64,000 nt of DNA from Dipetalonema caudispina (taxonomy: Eukaryota; Nematoda; Chromadorea; Rhabditida; Onchocercidae), in assembly GCA_013365325.1 (NCBI GenBank), contig JABVXV010000204.1, positions 50,335-114,334 on the forward strand, given 5' to 3'. The notes under the pieces are model-generated. The model was not told the origin of the DNA. It made no database searches and saw nothing but the letters and a program-made list of their open reading frames with translations. Positions 15,601 through 28,580 of the stretch are shown here, piece after piece. Made by a program: the position numbers and the translations under genes. Each line of letters opens with the position of its first letter. The first letter of the stretch is position 1.

Positions 15601-18600
15601 ACGATAACCGGAAATCATTGTGTGCTTTGAGAATACAAGTAGCATCACCACATTCTTGTAAATTCAATTCTCCATTATTTTCCAAACAAGCGTTTAATCG
15701 ATCCAACACTGCCGCACTGGAATATAAAAAAGTAACATCAATAAAGAGGGAGAGTCTTAACCAAAAAAGTAAAAACAGCATGAAGTTAATAATTAAGAGG
15801 TAGGCGACCTGCAACAATTGACGTTTTCAATCAAAATCCAATAACCATTAATAAACGCATCAACAAAACGACTGTTAAGCCATTCAAAACGCATTTTACT
15901 TTTGCCCAATTCCTTCTCATATTTCGACAATTTGTTTGCGATATCTGTAAAAGCGATACTTCTCTTTGTTATGGGTAAGAATATAACGTAAGTAGCGTAA
16001 ATTAATTTCCATTTAAGCAATATAGAATATCCAAGAAATAATGTACCAAAATGTTAAAATTTAAAAATACAAACCACCATCGACAAGAAGCATTGCGCTT
16101 TGTAAAGCCAATCGTAAAGTGAATATATCTCCAGCATTACTTACATCATTTAACAAATCCGGAAACCGTTCAAGTAAATTTAAACAATGCTGTTTTATGG
16201 AATTGAAATTAATATGATCGATGACCTTAATATGCAGACATTAATTAATGTTATATGTCATTAAATGTTGTTCGCTAAGAATTATCAAGTTCTTAATTTT
16301 GGAGTGAAAAATGCGTCAAATTGCTTATGAGATCCTACGATATAGGAGAATGAAACGACTGAACAGTCTACTAATTTAATATGAAAAGCATACATTAACA
16401 CCGGTGTAATCGTGATTTTATTGTAATTTATAGGAATTGTAATTCTAATAAATAACATTAGACAGGGGTTAATTAATTTGACTAAAATATAATCAAAATG
16501 AAAAACGATTTAGGAAAATTCGTAATCAAAATTTCTTGCGACCTGCTCAAACGATCCAAGAAGTTCGTGTGAATCAGATTCCGAAGTTAAATGTATTGTA
16601 TAAAGCTCTTTTCCAAGTAAGGACGCCAAAACGCCAACAGCTGTTGATTTGCCAGAACCAGCTTTCCCCACAATTAATGTAAGCCAATTCATTTTCACAC
16701 AAACAGCAAGTTTATCCAGTAATTTCATTTGTGATGACAATAATTTCCTGAAGAAACAACAATTCATTTAATTTCTTTTCAACTAACTTTAGTCAAATTT
16801 AACCTCGAGAAAATTAAGCTGGATTTGACCATCGAAAATCAACTCAAACTTAATGGGATACACAAAAAGACATGAGAAATAAAATTTACATATTTTGTTG
16901 TCCGCGGATTGTGCCTGATCGCTTTAGTTTCACTTTTCCAATACGAACATATGAATCAGTCAATGAAAGAGATGCTATAGTTTCAATACATTCAAATTTG
17001 AAGCAATTATAAAATAAACTTCGCATCTGCAATGTTAATAAGAGAGAAAAAAGGAAAAATCGAAGTCAAAGTGACAGTGAAACTCAGAATTCTGTGAATC
17101 CGACGAGTCATCATGGAAATGTCATATGAGTGTTCTACTCCAACACTAACCATTCCTGATGTATCGCACCAGTCAATTTCTTTCAGTGAAACAAAAAGAA
17201 TGGCAGTGCCAAATTTACCTTTTGTCGATCAACATTACTACGTAATCGCCATACATATAATAAATTAAAACCAAATGCAACATCTCCATTGTTCTATAAA
17301 CATAAGATATTAGAAAATAAAAATTAAAAGGTATTACATTTTCGACGTTTCTAAAAACTTTGTCTCAGCTACCTAAGCGACAGTATCTTTCAGTCATGTT
17401 TAAAATCTCCAATAATGTATTTCATTATCTTCTGCTTCTCTGGCACTACATTAACGTGTAGATAGTCTTAATTTGATTTAAGAAAAATACGAAATGGAAG
17501 AAAAAACTATTTGATCCACGTCTTCATAAGTCGATTCAAGGAAAGCTTACGCACGATTCAGCTGCACGTTGCAATAAGTGATCCGAAAAATCTTGGCTAA
17601 ATCTGTCAGAATTCCGAAAAGTAACCTCAAGAAGTTCAACTTACTTCAGCTGTTAATTGCGCCCATCTTAACAAATCACGCAAATTAAATTCAAATGGTG
17701 ATCCCTTCCTTAGAAATTGTGGATCTTCTGCCATAAGAGTTGCTATTGAACTGTTTACATTAACCATAGATTGGATAACATCATCAACCAATACAGATCC
17801 AAATGAACTTCTTATAACTTCGAAAAAATCTGATGCATCCATTTCAGCCATATAAATCTGAAAACTTTTCATTATTTCAGAGTGGTATACCATGAATAAT
17901 TTCCATCCACTCGAAAACGAATGATGTTATCAACATCTGTTGGGATATTAAGTATAACCACATCCTTCGCGTCGTTAGGTTAATGCCAATTCACGGAATG
18001 ATCAGGCATTTTTGACAGTGAAAAGGTGGCAACATCGTATTACATTATATCCCATTATATTAATAGTTTAAAATAAAATAAGAAACTAATGTTTTGGACA
18101 CTTTTCCAAAAGATTTAAAAATTATACGATTCCAATATTTTTTTGAATATCAACAAGTACATACAGATGTGAAGCGGTTAACAAATGATTTTGGTAGCTT
18201 TCTTCGATTTCCTCCTTGAGAACATGGATTCTGACATGCAAAGAAACGTGTTTTCTTGTCACCGATACCGATATCGAAAGTTCGGTTCAGTTCTGGTATA
18301 AAAATATGGTGACGATGATCGAAACACGCATTCAAACCTTCCAAAACACTTTGGGATGCCAAATTCATCTTAAACGAATTTAAATAAGTTCGACTTTCAA
18401 ATGACTCAGTTTACTAATCCAGTCGATATTATTATTTTCTAATTGCCTTAAGCTTCATAAATAGGTAACATATTCAAACACTATAACCAAGCATTGTATC
18501 AAAGCGAAGACCGATTTTCTATAAACTTCATTTTGCATATGGAACATGCAATAATTAATATAATTAGAAAGAACATATTTTCTCTTTGACACTTATAATT

Positions 18601-21600
18601 TTACTTTAAGTGCTGAGCTCTTGGAACATCATTTATAGTGTGTGCATGGGAAAAATATGATCAAAATTATTCAATTTTTGGCAATGAATATCAGTTGTCA
18701 ACTGTTTTTAAATATAAAAACGAAAAATCAAGCGTATTACAAATATTAGGAAGCAGTAAAAATGAAAAAGCCATGCAGGGAATAGGGAAAAATTAAAAAT
18801 TTCGTACCTCATCTAGAAGAACCCATTGACCTGTTTTGATTGCATGCAAAATAGGTCCATCCCTCCACATGAAAGATGGTGCACCATCCGATGAAATGAC
18901 CGGCACGTCGCAACCGAACAGATCTGCCAAATCCTGGAGAATTTGTGAAAATTCAAGTCTGTACGCCTCCCGTTAGTATAAATTTTCAATATACTTAAAT
19001 AATTTGCAATAAAAATCGATTGTAATAATCTAAAATGCAGCTAATTTATTTTTTGGTATAATAATAAGTTAAGAACAAAAAGGAGACGGAAGATAAACAA
19101 GAAATTACCGTTTGTTCTGATAAATTCAATCTAGTCAATGCATGGCCAGTTACAGCAGCTAAAGCAACAACAGTGCTTGATTTGCCACAACCTGGTGGAC
19201 CTTCAAGCAATATTGGTTTATCAACCGCAAGTCCACGTACAAGTCTATAAATATACTGCCACGTGAAAGTAGCATTTCGAGAAATTTTAAAATCATGACG
19301 AATCTTTACGAATCATTTATGGCGGTTTTGAGCTTAACATTAATAAGGAATCGTATTTTTAAGTTTCAGTTTAATTAAATAGGATATAAAGAGAGGATAT
19401 AATTCAACCATCTATAAATTATTTAGCATCAGTTACTTAAAATAGAGCAGACTAAAAGACCAAGATAAATAGACATTGTTTTTTATTTGCTGAAAACTGC
19501 CCAATAATAAATCCATGAAAAAAATATTCAAAACTCAATCCCTAGTGTGATTCCATACCTGAAAATATTCTGCTTGCATGTTGGCGCATCAAATGTAAAA
19601 TCTTTGTGTATAAATCGTTTGGCCGGCCCAAAAGGAATACGAAAATCTCCAACAATAAGACTATGAGAATCTTTTTCATCGAAATGCAATGTAGCCGGTA
19701 ACAAAAATGATGCTACATCACAGATATTACCCAACTCCTGCTGCATAATTCGGCAAAGCTGCAAATATGAAGTTCTAGATGTTTGCTAAGGAAATTTCAT
19801 TTTACTTGGACAACTTTGAATGGAATAATCTAATTCTTAAGCATCCCTAAAACAATAAAACAGTCTAAAAGTAATTTTAAACCATTTGAAAACAGATTAA
19901 TACTCTGGATCATCTAGAAATCGATCCACCAACTATCACTTGGAAATCGCAATTTCCAACACTTTTTTTTGTAAAATTTGAAAGAATGAAAAGTTAATTT
20001 TGCAGAAAAACAAAATTTTTACTCCATTAATCGCTTTTTTCTTTAAGGTATCGCAATCCAAACTGAAACGTGCCGATAAAGTACCAAAAGCATCAAAAAA
20101 AGTTGCCGAAAAAGCATGATAAATTGAGGAGGACGGTGAATTTGATCGTGACAATGCAGCAATAACAAGCTGACTAACTGCTATTATATCACGAATAGTT
20201 ATTGTAATTCTGAAAGTTATTACGGATTTTATTTCATTTAATTTTCCTACTTGGAAATTGTTCATTAACAAGTAGAAAAACTTGAAACCGAAATCTCAAA
20301 TCTTATGAGTTCAACATTATATCTAACTTTAGATTTTCCATTTAGTACTTAAGTAGCAATTTTACAAATTCACAAACCTTAACATATGAGAAAATTTGCT
20401 ATCAAACCATAGCACGAATTGCACAATACATTTATTAACTTTTAATCGCAAATCATTGTTATCCAGCAATGTAGTTACACTCAGCAGACGGTCCACTATA
20501 GCAATCAAATCATCGCCGGACATATCTGATGGACACCAAATTTCTGTGAAACGATTTCTTAGCGCTTTTGAAAGCTACAATGGAATAATTAGAATTAATT
20601 GAACAATCCACTTTGAAGTTATCTGTTCCAATAACAAGAAAAGAAAACAAAGGAATCAACTAAAATCTTACTGTTTATACTGTATATTTTAACACACAAA
20701 ATTTTAATCATTACACAGTACTGAAAACCGTAGATTCCTGAAACCCGGACCCTGAGTTCTCATCTTTCCCGTGAATTTTCAATCAACCGAGATCATAAAT
20801 ACATTCGAAATCTTAAACAGAACCTCTTTTTTACCATAATCTCCACCAGGGTTCATAGTTGCTACAACATTGAAACCACTTCTCGCTCGTATTTCATTAC
20901 CTGACAAACCGCCATCATTCAGAAACAATGAACGAGATGATTCCAATAAGGGATTCAGCCGCTCCAGTACCTGACACGAAAGTAACTTCAGTAATTCAGT
21001 TAAACTAACAAAAAAAGTCAAATACAAGGTTCAATTGAGGAAAAAAAAAAACAACTGAAAAGAACAACAAACCGCGTCGGATGCTAGCGAGATTTCGTCG
21101 ATGAGCAGTGGTCGACCTTCCTTCATTGCCTGTATGACTACGCCATCTATCCATTTGAATGTACCTTCACCAACCGGACGTAATGAACCTAGAAAATCAG
21201 CAGCTTCCGTTCTCTCATGACAATTCAAAGCCAACAGTTTTTCCTGCAACATTTTGAAACAATTATATTATGGATTTAATGATTGCTAAGTCTTAATAAA
21301 TACATTCACTCATGTTGGATCAAAAGACCCACTAGTATGAAAATTCTTACCAAACCGTCATAGAAGATTAGTAGTCCTTTTTCTCTAAATCGCCAAGATG
21401 AAACAATTAAAGAAGAATTAACTCCACGCAAAAAATATTCCTTTTATCTTTCTTAGAAAACAAAAGAACCACCTTTGCAAGCATCTGTGCAACTGTTGTT
21501 TTACCACAGCCTGTTTCACCAACGATTAGAACCGGTTCATTAAAATGCCAACTTTGTGAAACCAAAACAAGCATCCTACGAATAGTACCAGTTAAAACAA

Positions 21601-24600
21601 TATCGTTCACGGCTGTGCTTGAACGAAATTCAAATGGTAAATAATCTGAGTCACTGGCAAACAATCGCTCAACGTTTATTTTATGCTTCAAATTTTTCTC
21701 TAATATTTCCTTCACACGATTAACATCCACTGTATTACGACACCGTGCACCGAGCAATAAAAAACCTGAAATTCGATATACTCCTATAATATGTGGTAAA
21801 TGACTGTTTCAGAAATGAAGCAAACAAATACAACAACAAATATTTCCAAAGAAAACACTGATACATGCATAAAGAAAAATAAAGTTGATAACTTTCATTA
21901 CAGCGAAGTACATGGAACTGAAAGAAAAACTCACCATGTTCAGCCAAACATTGACGCCAGTCATTCTGATTAGAACCTGCAAGTCGTTGTCCCCACCTGA
22001 ATAAATCACGAAGCGTCATCAGCCCATCACTGGCTAGGAAAACGCCAACCGCACTACGCTGAGCACGTAAGTCACAGAATACCGAAACCATCGCTTGTGC
22101 AGCCGATGGTGCGATTTTACAGCTGAAAAAAAGCATTCATAAAAGAAATTGGATTTAGTTCCATCAAATGTGCTGAAGAAATTTTATTGTAATATTGTAA
22201 AAGCAAGAGGTGCAGCGTGAAGAAACACACCTCAAAAGGTTAATGTGCATCCCGAAGCATTACTGAATTTAGCCAAATGGACCAAATTAACAAAAACATG
22301 ATCGGTAAACAAAACGAAAAAGGAATAATTTAAAATTCTTTTCAAAAAGATTATTTCTGCGGCGCGTAGTTGATCCAGCACCGTTGCACTAAATGATCCG
22401 GACAGAATGACCAAGATGATAGTGAAAAATATTCACTGTAAATTGAAACAGGAAATCTGGATATTGTTACCTAACGATGACCATTTGAGCCAATTCATTA
22501 TACGGCAGTTGATCGAATCGCAAAACAACAAAACGATTGATCAATGCACGTGAGAGACGTTTACGGCCGGCATAAGTGCAAACGGGATTTTGCGTTGCAA
22601 ACAAGCGAAATTGAGGATCAGCCTTTACGATTGTATTCGTTTCAGAAATGAATAATTCACGATTATCGTCTAGCAACTGAAATTAAAACAAACTGGCATC
22701 TGTAAGTTTTAATCCTCAGCATTTACACATCGAGAAGGGCAAATAGTTGGTGAAAAAAATCAAGCATCATGCATAATCCAAAAAAAAGAAAGGAATTTAA
22801 CAGGACTACACTACATTTTATTGCTTAAAAAAACTGATCAGAAAACATACCCTATTGAGAGCTTCAATCACCTCCGTTGGTGCAAGATTCAATTCATCGA
22901 GAATTATCCAGTGTCCATTACGAGCAGCTTTTACCAACGGACCCTCCACGAATACGAAACGACCATCACCATCTGGTACATAGGATCCTATGTATTCTTG
23001 AAGATCAGTATGTTCATGGTTATTAACCCGAACAATCGTATTTCCGGTAATTCTAGCGAGGTGCATTATCTGAATATTAAGAAACTCGAATTTTGTAAAT
23101 TCGTAAATATTGGAAACTTCAAGCATAGGACTATGGTAAAATTATAGAATAACAATTTTAAGAGATCCTTTGTCTCAATTACGATATTATTGGTCTTTTT
23201 ACTCAACTTTTTGTATAGTCCAGAAATCCTAGAACTGGGATTCATATAATTACGCAAAATTACTAGTTTAATTAATAGCAATTACAAACTTAAATTTACC
23301 ATAGCTGTTTTTCCACATGATGTTTCACCTTCCAACAGCACTGGAAATTTGCCACTACAAACGACTCGAGCAAGCTGAGCTAAATTTTTTCGAACTGATG
23401 CTGTACGAACATAACTAGAATCATCCTGTGGTTTAGCCCTTCCTTTTTCAATCCAATATCCTTCAACTTCACTGCAAAAAAATGAACGATAAAATGAACT
23501 AGAAATAGACGGAAAATTCTCATATTACGAAGCAAACTGGAACAAAAAAATACTGGAGCAACGTTTTTATTAACATTTTTATACTAAAATTTTTTAATTT
23601 CAAAAATCGTAGCTAAATAAAAAGATTGCAACTTTACGCTACTTTTCTACCTGACAGTATTACTTCATCCACTGATCAATAGTCATTCCCAAGATTTTAC
23701 AATGTAACCTCTAGTATATTTTTATTCAACAACTGTAACTGTCACAGGTCAGTCACTAAAAAAATAATTTGAAGTACATAATGAGAATGGAGCAATGCGC
23801 ATAATTAATAAAACGTGGTTAGCGATACATACATGCAATTATCGGTGAATTTCGCCTTCATTTTGCCCACTGAGATTTTGCTCATTTTACTTTGAATAAG
23901 TTTTTCAACCATTACTTGAGCCTCCGCACTCAGATCGCTCATGAAAGACATCGATACTGCTTCATACATGTTACGTACATCACTTCCAAAAATATTTTCT
24001 GCCGTGAATGCCAGAGCACGACATAAAGTGCGTAAGCTGGAAAAACGGCGATGTCAACATTAATTTTCGATATTCTGTGCGAAAGGTGATCACAGTAAAG
24101 ATGCTAAATTGAATTTAGTTAGATTAAACAGCATACACGCCAGAACAAACCTATATTTCCCAGGAAAAGCTATGCGCAATGCCTGATAAAGTTCCAGTAT
24201 AATGGATATTTTTGTGACATCAAATGATGGAAGATAAGCCCGAGCGATGATATGTAGTTGTTCCATTTCTGTAGTTTCATGTACGAAGATTTCAGTGAAG
24301 CGGCTTCTGCAAAAACGTAGAAACGTGAAATGATACTACTAAAATTATTCTGAAGAATTTAAAATAATTAAAATTTTCTTTCGAAAATTCCCTCACCTCA
24401 CTCCAGCTGGTAGATTTCGTTTCCCTACATCACTGGCAGGATTCATGCAAGCAAACAAACGAAAATCTGGATGTCTATTTTCTGGATCCTCAATCAAGCG
24501 TACTACAGAATCCAAACATTCCGGTGTAGCTAAATTAATTTCATCAACCAGAAGCCATTCACCTCGTTCAGCAGCCTTAAACAACAAGAATAATTCTGAT

Positions 24601-27600
24601 GAAGAGTAACTTTAAAATTAAACAGCAAAAAAAAAACAAAAAAAACATTCAATGGAGAATAAAAAAGTTACCTAAAATTTGGAAAAACTAAAATTTCGAA
24701 AAACTAAAATCTAGATTGTGATTTCAAGAAAAAAAAATGAAGTTTTTTAGTAGCTCACTTCAGCGACTGCTCCACGAACATATGCAAATGAAACGGCTGA
24801 AGTCTTCAGTGATTCTCCACAACGTTCTGCTCGAACAAGTAATTTTGCCCACAGCTTGCGAGAATGATGTTTCGATGACATTTTCAATGTACGACGTGCC
24901 GTTTCCGTGATTAACTTTGCATAGTCATTGTATCGTCCATTTGATAAACACATCTACAAATACATCTTTTACTTGTTTTCCTGCATCTTTAGAACTACGC
25001 TAAGCAAAACTATACTGCTGATACTCGACAATTCTGTTGGTGCAACGCCAAGTACAAATATTTCTATTCTGATTAATATTAGTGTTCTATTTTTTTTTTT
25101 TTTTTTTTTTTTCATTAAAAAATGACAGGTTCATGGCAGCAATGTTATATTTCAAAACGTAATGACAATGCCGTATATGAACTGCTAATTTTAGAGACAA
25201 TTCAGTCGTATTCGTACTTTATTTGTGTCTAGATCAGAAAAACATGTGCTGAAATAGTTAGAGTACCGGATAGTGCAAAATTATAAGCAACAAGTTACCA
25301 CCTACATGTTATATCCTTCCGAAACATTAAGCAGCTTGCAGTCCATTTTTCTAATTCAGTGGATTAAAATATTCTCTAACGGAAAAAATGCTTCGAAAAA
25401 ACTGAATGAAAAACTCACCTCCAAATGATGCAAAAATTTTTCATTTTTTTTCAAATCAAACGTTGCAGCGAACAATTCATCATATTCTTTTTTAAGCGGT
25501 CTTAACAAATATGGTATTGAAACTGGTTTATACCTAAAACGTTGATAAATCATCAAAAATACATGTTGTTTTATACTGAGTATACATGTCACGCGTAAAT
25601 GAATGAAAGGAATAAACTAATTAAAACATTTCACTGAAATCTGAGCCGAGAAATAAAAAGTGAATTTTGAAAGTTCATAATTGAACATATACCCGCCAAT
25701 CAAATCGGATGAATCTGAATGCTGGCTGAGATTTACAACTCGCAGAGTGGCGCCAATGCAATCTGCTAGTAGCTGTATAATGGCTGTTTTACCAACACCA
25801 GTTTCACCAACAAGCAATATTGGCTCCATACGACTTACACAAACTGCTATCCGCTCCAAGAGCTGACATACGTTACGTGTGATACCGAAACGAGTAATCT
25901 TGCTGAAATTTCATTTTTTGGAATAAAATCAGTTTATCCTAGTCAAACACAGCACCATATATCACTGAACGCAGAAAATGATTCAAGCTACTGAGAGTTC
26001 TTCTGCTGGATATATTCTTATTTCAATGTAATAGAAAATAAAAATGCATTCGATTTCTTGAGTAACTCTCCATGAATTCTGTTTATATTTTTCTTTCTCA
26101 GTTTGTGATATTAATGTCTGTTTATTTTAATTCTCGATTATTGACTCAATCCTCAATATTGTAAAAAACTTGTCCTATTATTTCGATTCCTCCAGTTTTG
26201 AAGAAACACTTTCATTCTCTGAATTCTATATAGCTCCACATCGTCATAATATTTATAAAATATGTTTTTTTTTTTTTTTTTTTTTTTTTTTTGAACACTT
26301 TACTATTTCAGAAAATACAACATTTTCACCTCTCGCCTACTACCGCTATCCGATTCCTCTGCAGATTCACTCGGCCACATCTCATATTGGTTTGCGTTAC
26401 CGAAATTTCAGGTAATCGGAGATTTAACTGATATATCAATTGTTCATGATTTAGAGACAAACTGTTGGCAATTATTTCGGACAATGCAACAATATCCTCC
26501 TGTCGGCGGCAATGAACTGTCCAGCTATCGGCCAATTCAAGAAAAACAGCCGTCGGATCCGACAAGTCATTCAAGTCGTTGATACGTGCACAGGCTTTCA
26601 ACAAATCTCTGCAAAAATTCGTTATAGAACATCTTAGTGTTTTTGTGCTGCCTTCTATTAAATTTCACCAATACTTCCTCAAAAAAAAAAAAAAAAAATA
26701 AAGCTGTTAAAGAAACCTACGTTGCTCCTAATTTCCTTCCACTTATTTGGTTAGCCGGGCTGTTGATCAGTTCATCAAATAAAGTTATCAATTTTTGAGC
26801 AATTGGTGCAACCCTTTTGCATAAAATGCAAACAGCACGATGAAGTTCTTTGCTTGTAAATGGTGGCAGCGAAATTTCAAACGGTATGGAAGAAAGCAAC
26901 AGCTCAACGCTAGCTGATCGGAAATTTCTTTCCTGTTTTGTACATCTGAAGAATTAATTTTATCATTTTCTGGGATCAAAATGTTAAATGCCCTATTTTT
27001 TATCTTGATTATAATAATGTGATCAGCTTTAAAGGAACTTAAACAGAAGTCCATAAAGAACGTTCTAGAGATTCAAAAAATCTTTATAAATTTTGCAATT
27101 ACTACCTTTAATCCACATTTTCTGGTTCACCGATTTGCTAATAATTTTACATTAGAAAAAAAAAACCTCATTGTAGCAACAATATAAGCTTCATTATGCA
27201 TTCGTATCGTTTCACCGGAAGTTACTCGCACTTCGCGATTCTTACACAAGTTGATTATTCGTGATATTAAATCGGCCGAAGCACAATCGATATCTTCCAA
27301 AAGTATGATTCCCTTATCACGAATGTACTAAAACATCCCAAATTTTACATAAAAACGCCTTAATTAGTCAGAAATTAATTACAGAAACAAAATCTTACCA
27401 TGAAATCAGAGATTAATCCTTTATTTCTAACAGCATTTTTTGCAACAAACTGCGTATCACATAACGGTCTCCTTCTACTTCCAAAAAAAGTTGACATTAC
27501 TAACTCTATTCTTAAATGATTAGAATCTTTGCTGTCCCGCTTACATTTGACAATGGAATTTAACCCATGATTTATTATCATGAGATCGATAATTTTTTTT

Positions 27601-28580
27601 TGACTTGCTAAATTAGTTATTCTGATGAAAGTAATCAAAATCATTGCTGATCCCAACTTCGATTATATCATATACTGAAATGTAGGATGAGATCTGGCAC
27701 CAGAACTCCATCATTCTCGATCAAATATCTGATACCCTTCATGGCAAAAACAAACTATAACTTTATTAGAAGCAAATTTTACCTTCGTGAAGGTGCTTTG
27801 TTTCCAGCAAAATTCACCAGGTACATCCAAGCAATGAAATGTTCCGAACAAAGTTTTCGGGTCGATTTGTTCACCCATTTGTACAGTTCGGCATGGTAAC
27901 TTCATGCCAAGTGCAACCTCCTTCACTATCGATGTTTTACCACAACCAATTGGACCCTAAATTTTATGTGTTTCAAGTATATGATGGATTCATACGCTGA
28001 GGTGTGTTAGTTCGATGTTACAGATCTGGTATGTGCGGAAGGATGCAAGATGAATTGATTCGAACGTTATTTTAGTACTATAGCTAACTCTACTTCCAGT
28101 GTTGTTATCGACTACTTTTTATGCTATCAATGATTTGTAATTTAGTAAATCATTATCATTCTTTCATTAAAACGCAATTAAAACTTGCAAGAGCTGTCAA
28201 GAAGTTGTACATAATATTTCTTATTTGAAAAGTCTACTTTAAAATAAACTTTACTGAATAACTATTCGGACTTTTAATTAGCCTTCTTTCCCCCAGAATT
28301 GGAAGGAAAATCTAGTACAAGTTGATAACAGCAGAAATGTGTGTAGTAAAGGGTAGCTCCAAAAATTTACCTGTAAAAGGACAAGTAAATGATTTCGGAT
28401 ACCAATCTCCAACTGTTCACGGTAAGTACCTCTGGTAGGCATAGTATCCAGCACGAAATCAACAGCAGACTCCACTCCTTCCGATTTCTCACTTCTTATC
28501 ATTTTCTCAGGTTTTTTATTTTCCGCTTCATCAGTAAGCAATAACTTTCGTTTTCTTCTTTTTGTTTTTTTTACCTTCAT
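126..28580 (-). CDS. mdn-1: Midasin (Rea1/MDN1), 60 exons, 3' end outside window
   Basis: Giant AAA+ ATPase that removes assembly factors from 60S pre-ribosomes in the nucleolus and nucleoplasm. Exons, N to C: 28371-28580, 27783-27956, 27167-27327, 26721-26945, 26330-26608, 25693-25902, 25419-25533, 24759-24953, 24397-24575, 24151-24306, 23833-24036, 23300-23471, 22851-23069, 22471-22676, 21935-22122, 21473-21765, 21073-21243, 20824-20970, 20378-20574, 20023-20209, 19559-19758, 19109-19244, 18808-18933, 18165-18368, 17645-17857, 17219-17293, 16890-17026, 16543-16747, 16078-16225, 15809-15944, 15603-15716, 15340-15460, 14987-15133, 14633-14870, 14323-14461, 12257-12398, 11692-12051, 11444-11602, 10944-11134, 10327-10534, 9945-10139, 9772-9879, 9272-9442, 8998-9159, 8465-8657, 8134-8246, 7492-7735, 7121-7294, 6260-6396, 5715-5969, 4732-5091, 4165-4278, 3620-3748, 2957-3178, 2595-2747, 2174-2355, 1536-1854, 958-1164, 510-656, 126-258. 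Phases join to about 3,668 codons with no stop. Six P-loops, six Walker B sites, a linker alignable with human midasin and an acidic tail are visible. The last exon ends with one unpaired base, so the gene continues left; the MIDAS domain is not in the window. Only about 70 residues precede the first P-loop, against roughly 300 in human, so the N-terminus may be incomplete. Exon 29 could end 3 nt later, and exon 19 has an alternative donor 6 nt earlier. Confidence 0.95.
6103..6205. repeat. Long hairpin-forming inverted repeat in a midasin intron
   Basis: Left arm 6,118-6,138 and right arm 6,167-6,187 are exact reverse complements over about 21 nt, sharing the core AGTTCAGCGCAGCGTATT. Imperfect pairing continues outward to roughly 6,103 and 6,205. 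The spacer is about 28-30 nt. It lies between exons 49 and 50 of midasin. It could be a small non-autonomous element, a recent inverted duplication or an RNA hairpin. No flanking target-site duplication could be assigned. Confidence 0.8.
12399..14322 (-). other. Largest midasin intron (1.9 kb)
   Basis: Phase-2 intron between exons 35 and 36; the AG left by exon 35 plus the A of exon 36 makes Arg and continues in frame. It holds the plus-strand coding-like fragments at 13,426-14,018 and a C-rich, G-poor patch near 12,597-12,720. Nothing else was recognised. Confidence 0.7.
13426..14018 (+). pseudogene. Fragmented plus-strand coding-like segment inside a midasin intron
   Basis: The 1.9 kb midasin intron 12,399-14,322 holds coding-like stretches on the opposite strand. 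An ATG ORF runs 13,426-13,623. A second ATG frame runs from 13,637, beginning MVENPNQKFPEVHNQ. A third frame is open to 14,018 and ends in KCCKGKIMKYEFNS. The three abut in different frames. Possible splice sites exist (donor near 13,610, acceptor near 13,669), so this may be a small nested gene rather than a decayed copy. No family is recognised; the segment WSLRIFPKK is weakly MATH-like at best. Confidence 0.3.
14525..14542. repeat. (AT)n microsatellite in midasin intron
   Basis: A short TATATATA run between midasin exons 34 and 35. Confidence 0.85.
15340..16747 (-). other. Midasin AAA6 module, degenerate Walker B
   Basis: Walker A GKAGSGKS is at 16,645-16,668 and SHELLGSFEQ follows. The Walker B position reads ILIENVNCC in exon 30, so the catalytic acidic pair is lost; human midasin has LMDNVNFC at this site. 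The finger segment GGISRAMRNRSVELY is in exon 32. The module is therefore likely to bind but not hydrolyse ATP, as inferred for the human AAA6. Confidence 0.88.
17645..19244 (-). other. Midasin AAA5 module
   Basis: Walker A GPPGCGKS is at 19,178-19,201. Walker B is split by an intron: VLLDE ends exon 23 and MNLASQSVLEGLNACFDHR opens exon 24. Sensor-1 FFACQNPCSQGGNRR and FVNRFTS follow in exon 24, and FNLRDLLRWAQLTAE in exon 25. Confidence 0.9.
20023..21765 (-). other. Midasin AAA4 module
   Basis: Walker A GETGCGKT is at 21,497-21,520. Walker B LLIDEISLASDAV is in exon 17 and sensor-1 VATMNPGGDYGKKE in exon 18. ALRNRFTEIWCP is in exon 19 and TITIRDII in exon 20. All key residues are present. 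Confidence 0.92.
21935..23471 (-). other. Midasin AAA3 module
   Basis: Walker A GETSCGKT is at 23,306-23,329. The hallmark VNNHEHTDLQEYIG and Walker B IILDELNLAPTEV are in exon 13. The sensor-1 segment LFATQNPV and the finger LINRF are in exon 14. TLRDLFRWGQR is in exon 15. This is the best conserved module in the window. Confidence 0.92.
24151..25902 (-). other. Midasin AAA2 module
   Basis: Walker A GETGVGKT is at 25,785-25,808. Walker B LLVDEINLA and the sensor-1 segment FACMNPASDVGKRN lie in exon 9 (24,397-24,575). The arginine-finger segment SRFTEIF opens exon 10. All catalytic residues look intact. Confidence 0.9.
26265..26292. repeat. Long T homopolymer in midasin intron
   Basis: About 28 consecutive T on the plus strand (A on the transcript strand), 37 nt inside the donor of midasin exon 5. 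Similar runs occur at 25,090-25,112, 26,681-26,698 (A), 49,677-49,699, 55,332-55,353 (A) and 55,472-55,490 (A). Their lengths are probably unreliable in the assembly. Confidence 0.9.
26721..27956 (-). other. Midasin AAA1 module
   Basis: Walker A GPIGCGKT is at 27,933-27,956, at the very start of exon 2. The Walker B-like LLEDID is in exon 3 (27,167-27,327). It carries the midasin signature DVPGEF shared with the human protein. Exons 3 and 4 hold the rest of the large subdomain. AAA1 of midasin is degenerate in many species; here Walker A is intact but the DE pair of Walker B reads ED. Confidence 0.85.

Noticed and set aside
17550..17600. Segment reading KIFRITYCNVQLNR on the minus strand, resembling the midasin motif FRITPYDVQLG
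   Set aside because: It would leave a 48-nt intron with the wrong phase after exon 25 and would precede its homologous neighbours in the wrong order. The phase-consistent exons at 17,219-17,293 and 16,890-17,026 (SYVRIGKVKLKRSG) cover this part of the protein.
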